Part shown: positions 8,256 to 14,170 of the stretch, one piece after another
Numbering within the stretch: the stretch's first letter is position 1
Layout: the number at the start of each line of letters is the position of its first letter
Assembly: GCA_965178525.1 (NCBI GenBank)
Contig: CBCXVS010000102.1
Location: forward strand, 1-22,601
Reading direction: 5' to 3'
DNA: 22,601 nt
From: CBCXVS01 sp965178525
GTDB lineage: Bacteria; Tectomicrobia; Entotheonellia; Entotheonellales; Entotheonellaceae
Translations under genes and position numbers: made by a program
The notes under the pieces: model-generated
Told to the model about the DNA's origin: nothing
The model's database searches: none
Seen by the model: the letters and a program-made list of their open reading frames with translations, nothing else

Positions 8256-9823
8256 GGGCCTCGGCAGCGTCCCACTCGGGCGCCAACAAGTGGATCATTG
8301 CGGCCACCGTCATCCTGGGCACCTATGTCGCCGTCATCGATGTGACGATCGTCAACGTCGCCATGCCCCAAATGATCGGCACCTTCGGCGTCTCCCTCGA
8401 TGCCGTCACCTGGGTGGCCGTGGCTTACAGCATTACAGAGATTGTCATGGTGACCATGGCCTTTTGGTTCACCAAACTCATGGGGCGCAAGAATTTTTAT
8501 ATTGCCTGTATCGTGCTCTTTACCGTCGCCTCTGTGTTCAGCGGCATGGCCCGGTCGCTCGAGATGATCATTATCACGCGCGTGTTGCAAGGCCTCGGCG
8601 GCGGCGCGCTGATTCCCATAGCCCAGGCGATTTTGCTGGAAACCTTTCCAGAGGAAGAGCACGGCACGGCCATGGCCGTGTTCATGGTGGGCGTCGTCAT
8701 GGCCCCGGCCATGGGACCGGTCCTGGGCGGCTGGTTGACCGACAACTATGGTTGGCCCTGGATCTTTTACATCAATATTCCGGTTGGGGCCCTCAGCCTC
8801 TTCCTGATCATCACCTTCTTGCCCGAGTCGCAGTATCTGCAACGCGGCTTGTCCAAGATTGACGTGGTCGGGATTATCCTACTCGTCATCGGTCTGACGA
8901 CGATGCAGCTCTTCCTGGAGCGCGGCGAGCGCGAGGACTGGTTTGAATCGCAGTTCATTACCATCATGGCCTTGGTGGCGCTGCTCTCCCTGACGGCGCT
9001 CGTCATCTGGGAATTGCGCACGGAGGAGCCGGTGGTCAATCTCCGGGTGCTGAAAAATGTGCCCTTTGTGGCCGGAACCAGCCTGGGCTTTGTCTTTGGC
9101 ATGACCTCGTTTGCCAGTATCTTTATCCTCCCCCTATTCTTGCAACAGATCCGCGGCTATTCGGTCATGGACTCGGGGCTCATCCAGCTGCCGCGCATGT
9201 TGATCATGGTCGTCGTGGCCCCCATCGCCGGGCGGCTCTTCGGCAAGATCGATAGCCGCATCCTGATGGCCGGCGGTATTGTCATGATGATGCTGGGATA
9301 TTTCGATATGGCTCGCTTTACGCTCGACGTGGGCTATTGGGACATGCTCCCAGGTATGCTGCTGACCGGTGCCGGCATGGCGTTTACCTTCAACATCATG
9401 TCCGCCACCTGTATGCGTACGATTCCCCCGGCCTTGTTGACCGCGGCCTCCGGGCTCTACACGCTGTCTCGCCGCATCGGCGGGAACCTGGGCTATGCCT
9501 TTGTGTCCACGCAGATCCCGCATCGGGCCAGCATGCATCGCGGCTACCTAGCCGAGAATCTCACGCCCTATGATGGCGGCACGCAGTAAGCCCTCGACGG
9601 CTTGGCCGGGCGCCTGGCTAGCAGCGGTCTGCCGCCGGGCGTGGCGGAGGCGAGCGCGCTGAAGTTGCTCGACAGCAACGTCTCGCAGCAGGCGACGATG
9701 ATGGCGTATAACGATGTCTTCTGGATTATGGGCGGGCTCTTTGTGCTGGGGTTACCCTTGCTCATCCCGATCAGCACCCGCGTGCGGCAGCGCAGATCGG
9801 CCCAGCGTCAGGCAGCCGCGTAG
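8252..9823 (+). CDS. DHA2/EmrB-family 14-helix MFS multidrug exporter, with in-frame ochre at 9587-9589
   Basis: This inner-membrane proton-driven exporter would be about 523 aa if read through. The first helix ends in VAVIDVTIVNVAMPQM, the DHA2 signature, and the motif-C antiporter segment reads AMGPVLGGWLTDNYGWPWIF. Many hydrophobic helices follow, and the frame stops at TAA 9587-9589 after DGGTQ. The same frame continues at once with ALDGLAGRLASSGLPPG and then helix 14 (AYNDVFWIMGGLFVLGLPLL), ending at TAG 9821-9823. This is a continuous EmrB-like C-terminus, so the TAA is a lesion rather than the natural end; CAA (Gln) is one transition away. The truncated 445-aa product would lack the last helix. 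No MFP/EmrA partner or regulator is adjacent. Confidence 0.82.
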
Positions 9824-9891
9824 GAGCGCTGTCGTGGTCTTTCTGGCGCTTTTGTTGGGGGAGACTCGATGCAACAGCTCTGGCTGCAATC

Positions 9892-9969
9892 ATCTGTGAC
9901 CATCCCCCAGGTGAGCGCCGCGATTTTTTTTGCCCGCAGTCCTGACTTGATCGACAGCAGAAAAAGCTC
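9892..9969 (-). pseudogene. Tyrosine recombinase/integrase remnant
   Basis: The minus-strand translation ELFLLSIKSGLRAKKIAALT, followed by WGMVTD, matches the Arg-I box of phage-type integrases (GLR..E(I/L)..L.W.D(I/M)V), including the catalytic Arg, though the usual Glu is Lys here. Homology is lost abruptly on both sides: the following residues (DDCSQSCC) do not continue the fold and the catalytic HxxR and Tyr boxes are absent. It is a fragment of a strand-exchange enzyme from a mobile element. Confidence 0.45.
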
Positions 9970-10070
9970 ATTTGCGCAGCAACCGTTGCTATGGCTCGCC
10001 TCATGGGAGAAGTGACAAAATCCCACGAAAACAGCCGTGACGGGTTGGCTACCTATGAGCGGCTGTTTAT

Positions 10071-10144
10071 GCCGAAGTTCCTCCCGTGATTCGGCGACAA
10101 CTTGTTGGAATAAAAACTCAAAAGCCTGAAACGAATTGACCTTT
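10071..10144 (+). repeat. Dispersed repeat, copy 1 (same orientation as 22528-22601)
   Basis: These 74 bases match 22528-22601 at 72 positions (differences G/A at 10108 and T/C at 10136). The second copy breaks an MBOAT gene and runs off the window end, so the real repeat unit may be longer. Next to the integrase relic, it is likely part of a multicopy mobile element. Confidence 0.8.
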
Positions 10145-10262
10145 GTTCCCATGTAAATCGCAAAATTTTCGCTCATATTCTGCAAGATGGGCTTGACATC
10201 GTCTGAAAACGTATGACCATAAGCCATGTCGTTTCAGGAGGTTGGATTGTTCCCATGTAAAT
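10143..10262 (+). repeat. 16-bp direct repeat TTGTTCCCATGTAAAT, two copies 104 bp apart
   Basis: The word TTGTTCCCATGTAAAT occurs exactly at 10143-10158 and 10247-10262. The first copy begins at the end of the dispersed repeat shared with 22528-22601. It could be an internal element repeat, or the scar of a recombination event. Confidence 0.6.
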
Positions 10263-10398
10263 GGACTTTTGAATTGGGCTGACCTGTTGATCTACTTAAC
10301 CCTCCGCCTATTCTGCCAGGAGAACTTCGGTTTATGGACGGACACCGATCTCAATCCGCCTGCCGTCTGAGCGATATTTGCATCTCCTTTTGTAATAG

Positions 10399-10737
10399 AC
10401 AGCTACGAACCGGAGCATTCGCATGTGGGATGTCGAAACCAGCACGGTTCTGGCCACCTACAGCGGCCATATGGAGGCCGTCTTCAGCGTCGCCTTCAGT
10501 CCCGATGGCAAGCGCCTGGCATCGGGGGCACGGGACCGGAGCATCCGCCTGTGGAATTTAATTGGCCTTAGCTTTTTCGGACCTGATAGACAGGCAGACC
10601 CAAGATCCCGTAGAATTGTCCAGTCCTCGTTTCATTTGATTCCCTATCGCTTGCAAGAACTCAAGCTAGAACCGACGGACCGCCCCCGACCGCCAGGCAA
10701 AGACCCGTTAGAGTGGATTTTAGAAAACGTTGACTGA
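10399..10737 (+). pseudogene. WD40-repeat protein, C-terminal fragment
   Basis: The frame opens after a TAG at 10396-10398 and reads NRSIRMWDVETSTVLATY, then GHMEAVFSVAFSPDGKRLASGARD and RSIRLWN. That is the end of one WD40 blade and one complete blade, with the GH, SPDG and W-D/N marks. The remaining 59 residues (from LIGLSFFGPD to DPLEWILENVD) are a non-propeller tail. WD40 proteins need about seven blades, so this is the 3' end of a larger gene. Just upstream, another frame reads DSYEPE, suggesting an indel in the previous blade. There is no ribosome site before ATG 10423. It is probably a remnant. Confidence 0.6.
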
Positions 10738-10794
10738 ATAGAAGTGATGATGATAGCAGCGATGTTATCTCAGTAAGAAATAAAGGACTAGGAA

Positions 10795-11007
10795 ATGAAG
10801 GAAACATACACAGCAGTCTTTAAAAAATCCGGTTCGTGGTGGATCGGATGGATTGAAGAAGTGCCGGGTATCAATTGCCAGGAGCAGACAAAAGAAGAAT
10901 TGTTCGAGACACTGAAGATCACGCTCCGAGAGGCGTTAGCATTCAATCGTCATGAGGCGCTTGAGGCCGCTGGTGAGGGCTTTGAAGAAGCACCTATTGT
11001 CGTATGA
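10795..11007 (+). CDS. HicB-family antitoxin
   Basis: This 70-aa protein has the small HicB fold (partial RNase H-like): MKETYTAVFKKSGSWWIGWIEEVPGI opens with the usual strand pair and a P-G turn, then E-T/E-L-F-E helices (TKEELFETLKITLREAL). HicB binds and neutralises HicA mRNA interferase and often represses its own operon. A GGACTAGGAA tract lies before the ATG. Its TGA overlaps the next ATG (ATGA at 11004-11007), the normal hicB-hicA layout in the antitoxin-first type. HicA downstream is truncated, so this antitoxin is probably orphaned. Confidence 0.78.
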   Translation: MKETYTAVFKKSGSWWIGWIEEVPGINCQEQTKEELFETLKITLREALAFNRHEALEAAGEGFEEAPIVV

Positions 11008-11078
11008 GACGCCAGGAACTTCTTCGGCACCTCGGCAGGCAAGGATGTGAGTTGCTGAAAGAAGGTGGACGGCATCAC
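11004..11078 (+). pseudogene. Truncated HicA toxin (first 25 residues)
   Basis: From ATG 11004 the frame reads MRRQELLRHLGRQGCELLKE then GGRHH, the start of a HicA mRNA interferase (double-stranded RNA-binding-like fold) including the active-site His region. Full HicA proteins run about 60-80 aa. Here the sequence departs after GGRHH into repeat-like DNA (11088-11108) and continues in frame, without a stop, into the aldo/keto reductase gene. The toxin is therefore almost certainly dead. Confidence 0.65.
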
Positions 11079-11087
11079 CCCAGTTTT

Positions 11088-11108
11088 AACCCGCAATCCA
11101 CAATCCAA
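11088..11108. repeat. CGCAATCC-type repeat at the hicA/AKR junction
   Basis: CCCGCAATCCACAATCCAA is a degenerate relative of the ATTCCGC family at 5004-5058. It sits exactly where HicA homology ends and 12 bases before the reductase start. Confidence 0.4.
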
Positions 11109-11120
11109 GGGGGGAGAGCG

Positions 11121-12113
11121 ATGGAATACCGGAGCTTTGGACAGACCGACATGACCGTGTCAGCACTCGGCTTCGGGTCCTGGGAGATGGGCGGAACCTA
11201 CGGTGACATCCAGGAAGAGCAAGCCATTGCCGCCGTGCACCGCGCCATCGAGCTGGGGATCAACTGCTTTGATACGGCGCCGGCCTATGGCAAAGGGGAA
11301 TCCGAACGTCTGCTCGCCAAAGCCCTGGGCGCACGGCGCCAGGACGTGCTGGTGGTGACGAAATGCGGCGTGGGCTATGAAGATCGGCCCAAAGGCCGGG
11401 ACAGCCGCGCCGCCGCGATCAAGGTCTCGCTCGACGATAGCTTGAAGAATCTCCGGACCGATTACGTCGATGTGTTTCTCATCCACTGGCCCGATGTCGA
11501 CACCCCATTAGCCGAGACCATGGGGGCCCTGGACGATATCGTGCGGCAGGGCAAGGCGCGGTATGTTGGGGTGTCGAATTTCACCCTGGAGCAAATTCAG
11601 GAATGTATGCAGACGCGGCGGATCGATGTGGTGCAGTACGGCTTGAACTTATTCGACCGGCGCATGACCAAGGCCATGTTCCCCTACTGTCAGGAACAAG
11701 GCATCGGGGTGATGGTATACGGCCCCTTGGCCTTTGGACTGCTGGCGGGCGCGTTTCAAGAAGACACCGAGTTTGGCGATAATGACTGGCGGGCGGATGG
11801 CAACCGGCGGCCGGAACTGTTCTTGCGTTTGTTTGCGCAGGAGAATTTTCATCGCAACGTGCGGGTGGTCGAGGAGTTAAAACTCGTCGCCGGCAAACGC
11901 CACAAGAAAATCGCGCAACTGGCGCTGCGATGGGTGTTGTCGCATCCTGCCGTGAGTGTGGCGCTCGTCGGCAGCCGCACCGTGCAAGAGGTGGAAGACA
12001 ACATGGGGACGTTGGCGTGGGCGCTCTCGTACGCGGATATGCGTGAGATTGATGCGGTGTTCGCCGCGCATGACATCGACACGGCACCCGATATCTGGAT
12101 CGACCAAGACTGA
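11121..12113 (+). CDS. Aldo/keto reductase, NAD(P)H-dependent
   Basis: This 330-aa cytoplasmic (beta/alpha)8-barrel oxidoreductase reduces aldehydes or ketones with NADPH. The catalytic tetrad is visible: Asp51 and Tyr56 in FDTAPAYGKGES, Lys81 in VVTKCG, and His122 in LIHWPD. The family cofactor segments VQYGLNLFDRR and ALVGSRTVQEVEDN are present. ATG 11121 is chosen because GGGGGGAGAG lies directly upstream; an in-frame ATG at 11004 belongs to the hicA remnant and would add a 39-aa unrelated tail. The best match in style is the YhdN/AKR11-type general stress and aldehyde-reducing subfamily, but the substrate is unknown. Confidence 0.9.
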   Translation: MEYRSFGQTDMTVSALGFGSWEMGGTYGDIQEEQAIAAVHRAIELGINCFDTAPAYGKGESERLLAKALGARRQDVLVVTKCGVGYEDRPKGRDSRAAAIKVSLDDSLKNLRTDYVDVFLIHWPDVDTPLAETMGALDDIVRQGKARYVGVSNFTLEQIQECMQTRRIDVVQYGLNLFDRRMTKAMFPYCQEQGIGVMVYGPLAFGLLAGAFQEDTEFGDNDWRADGNRRPELFLRLFAQENFHRNVRVVEELKLVAGKRHKKIAQLALRWVLSHPAVSVALVGSRTVQEVEDNMGTLAWALSYADMREIDAVFAAHDIDTAPDIWIDQD

Positions 12114-12115
12114 AC

Positions 12116-12134
12116 GAATGCGGCATGCGGAATG
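12116..12134. repeat. GAATGCGG-type repeat after the aldo/keto reductase
   Basis: GAATGCGGCATGCGGAATG carries two copies of the GCGGAATG-like word of the 5004-5058 cluster, separated by a GCATGC palindrome. It overlaps the start of the possible small ORF. Confidence 0.4.
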
Positions 12135-12274
12135 AAAAAATAAAGAAAGCGTGGGAGGGGCTGGAGTATGGGTGCGATCTTACGGAGGCATGCTTGCACG
12201 AGTATGCCCTCAATCCGCAGCCTGTCTACCTGGACGCGGTCTATGACATGGCGGAGCGGGGTGGCGCACCATAA
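12125..12274 (+). CDS. Possible 49-aa small protein
   Basis: ATG 12125 to TAA 12272-12274 encodes MRNEKIKKAWEGLEYGCDLT followed by EACLHEYALNPQPVYLDAVY and DMAERGGAP. The composition is protein-like (charged helix, aromatic residues, few low-complexity runs), unlike neighbouring shadow frames. It begins inside a repeat word and has no clear ribosome site, 11 bases after the reductase stop and 17 bases before the convergent esterase. I do not recognise a family; it may be a C-terminal remnant of a longer gene. Confidence 0.35.
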   Translation: MRNEKIKKAWEGLEYGCDLTEACLHEYALNPQPVYLDAVYDMAERGGAP

Positions 12275-12291
12275 CCGCCGCGCCCCTATAC

Positions 12292-13182
12292 TTAACGCCC
12301 ATACGGCTTCAGAAACGCGCCGATCTGGTTAATTGCCTCTTGCCCTTCCGGCAGGATGGGCGCAAAAAGCTGGAAGATATGCATCATCTCGGGGTAGATC
12401 TCGACGGTGACGTCCACACCCGCAGCTTTCGCCTTCTCGGCGACGCGGGTGGTGTCGTCCAGGAGGACCTCGGCGTCGCCCACGTGCATCAGCAGCGGTG
12501 GGAGTCCGGTGAGATCGGCGTAGAGCGGCGAGGCCAGCGGTTGCTTCGCGTCGGTACCTTGTAAATATTCTTGCGCCATGCGGCGGATTAGAGCTTCGGT
12601 GACCATGGGATCGACGTCAGCGCGTGTCCGTAGGGTCTCACCGGTGCAGGCCAGATCGGCCCAGGCCGAGATCGTCACGGCGGCATTGGGCATGCGGACG
12701 CCGGCGTCGCGGGCGGCAATGAGCGTCGATAGGGTCAACCCACCACCCGCCGAGTCACCGGCAACGAAGGTGGCGCTGGCAGGCGTGACCCCATGGGGTC
12801 CGTTGTCGGTCATCCACCGCAACGCAGCCAGGGCGTCATCGACCGCGGCCGGATACGGATGCTCCGGAGCAAGGCGATAATCGAGGACTAAAACGGAAAC
12901 GCCCGACGCCTGCGATATCCGTCCCGCCAGATCACGATGGGTGGCGGGGCCGCAGATGACATAGCCGCCCCCGTGCAGGTACAGGAGCCGCCGGTCAGGC
13001 GCCGCATCGTCCGCCACCACCCACTCAGCGGGGATGCCTCCCGCATCGACAGGCGTGGCCGTCGTCCCCTCCGGCGCTGGGGCTTCGGGGAAGGCGCCAC
13101 GCAGCGTTTCCACCGTGGCCGCCGGGTCGATGGGATTTTCGCGTAGTTGATCGATCACTGCCTGCAGTTCTGCAGATGCCAT
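12292..13182 (-). CDS. Alpha/beta hydrolase, hormone-sensitive-lipase (HSL) family esterase
   Basis: This 296-aa cytoplasmic serine esterase cleaves short-acyl esters. Visible motifs are the HGGGY oxyanion-hole motif (70-74), the nucleophile elbow GDSAGGG with Ser144, DYRLAPEHPYPAA (101-113) typical of the HSL group, GDAEVLLDD (235-243), where Glu238 sits in the usual acid position, and His268 in PEMMHIF. There is no signal peptide. It is the last of three minus-strand genes (M1 aminopeptidase, PIG-L, esterase), 111 bases after the PIG-L stop, with a purine tract GGAGAGAGGG before the ATG. The substrate is unknown. Confidence 0.9.
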   Translation of the reverse strand: MASAELQAVIDQLRENPIDPAATVETLRGAFPEAPAPEGTTATPVDAGGIPAEWVVADDAAPDRRLLYLHGGGYVICGPATHRDLAGRISQASGVSVLVLDYRLAPEHPYPAAVDDALAALRWMTDNGPHGVTPASATFVAGDSAGGGLTLSTLIAARDAGVRMPNAAVTISAWADLACTGETLRTRADVDPMVTEALIRRMAQEYLQGTDAKQPLASPLYADLTGLPPLLMHVGDAEVLLDDTTRVAEKAKAAGVDVTVEIYPEMMHIFQLFAPILPEGQEAINQIGAFLKPYGR

Positions 13183-13293
13183 GATAGGGCCCTCTCTCCG
13201 CTCGCCAAGACCTTGCCGCTGGGATACAAATTCGCTTGGAACAGCAGCTAGTATAGAGTGCGGGTAACAGAGGTGTCAATACCGTGCGCAAGC

Positions 13294-14148
13294 CTACAAC
13301 ACGGCCAGGACATCGGCATCCTTGCCGGCAGCTTCGGGCAAGACCAGCGTGTAATATTCGGTACGCATGATGTCGCGGGTCATGTCCTCCGGCAGTTGAG
13401 AAAAGGGACCATTCGCGTCGATCTGGGTGCGGTGGCAATTGAGCGACGCAATTTTCGTGTCCACAAACCGGCCCACGTCCAGCACGGTGGTCACCTCGTC
13501 GTCGGGTGTCCCGAGCACGTCAATTTCCTTACTCGCAAAGGGCGGCTTAACGCCCATGTCCAGCATGTTCTGCCACATGCGGCAGAAGGCGCTGCGGGGA
13601 AAGCAGACATAATACAGCAGGTGAGGCGTCCACGGCTGCTGCGCCTCGGACCGGTGCTCAGGGTAGGCGGACGCCTCTCCGGCCAGACGGAAGGCCATGG
13701 TCGCATGCTGACACATGGCTGTGTGGTCCGGGTGGCCATAGCCGCCGGTGGGATCGTGGGTGATGACGACCTCCGGGCGCACCTCGCGCATGATCGCCAC
13801 CAACTGGCCGACCACCTGAGTCGGGTCGGCCTGCATGAGGGCGTTGGGGTAGTGATTGTCCACCGTATCCGCCATGCCCGAATCGCGATAGTTCAGAAAG
13901 CGAATGTCTGGCACGCCTGTGATGGCCATGGCGCGACGCAGTTCCTCCTGACGCACCTGCCCCAGCGTCGCCGGGGTGGCCAGGGACGGGTCGCTAATCT
14001 CACCCACGTCACCGTTGGTGGCGCAGACCAGGGTGATACGGGCGCCTTTGTCGACCAGCATGGCGAGTGTGCCACCGGTGGCGAAACCTTCGTCATCAGG
14101 ATGGGCAAAGGCGAGCAAAACGTTGAGATCTTGGGTTGCAGGCGGCAT
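13294..14148 (-). CDS. PIG-L/LmbE-family zinc-dependent deacetylase
   Basis: This 284-aa enzyme belongs to the family of GlcNAc-PI and mycothiol/bacillithiol-type N-deacetylases. The zinc and catalytic motif AHPDDE (15-20) and the third zinc ligand in GGYGHPDH (135-142) are both present, with FATGGTLAMLVDKGARITLV forming the first Rossmann-like unit. Residues 160-260 extend beyond the minimal fold, as in a long bacterial LmbE subgroup. AAGGAGG lies just before the ATG. It begins 22 bases after the M1 peptidase stop, so the two are an operon. The likely role is removal of N-acyl groups from a sugar-like or other N-acylated compound; the exact substrate is unknown. Confidence 0.92.
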   Translation of the reverse strand: MPPATQDLNVLLAFAHPDDEGFATGGTLAMLVDKGARITLVCATNGDVGEISDPSLATPATLGQVRQEELRRAMAITGVPDIRFLNYRDSGMADTVDNHYPNALMQADPTQVVGQLVAIMREVRPEVVITHDPTGGYGHPDHTAMCQHATMAFRLAGEASAYPEHRSEAQQPWTPHLLYYVCFPRSAFCRMWQNMLDMGVKPPFASKEIDVLGTPDDEVTTVLDVGRFVDTKIASLNCHRTQIDANGPFSQLPEDMTRDIMRTEYYTLVLPEAAGKDADVLAVL

Positions 14149-14170
14149 TGGGCCTCCTTACCGAACGGGC

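Larger units (their letters stand above)
9824..10394. other. Mobile-element debris and repeats, no intact gene
   Basis: This roughly 570-base stretch contains a minus-strand integrase-like segment, a 74-base sequence repeated at the end of the window, and a 16-base direct repeat. The minus-strand frame 9808-10227 is open, but only its middle resembles a known protein and its ends look like out-of-frame sequence. Everything here is best read as a relic. Confidence 0.55.

Noticed and set aside
5293..9589. Stop-codon reassignment (TAG and TAA read as Gln)
   Set aside because: TAA ends clpP, mrp, the sulfotransferase, the esterase and the NHL gene, and TAG ends PIG-L and the sulfatase, all at natural family lengths. 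Reading both as sense would extend these genes wrongly.
9808..10227. Minus-strand 139-aa open frame as an intact gene
   Set aside because: Only the integrase-like middle is recognisable, the ends overlap the exporter 3' end and repeat DNA, and no ribosome site is seen.
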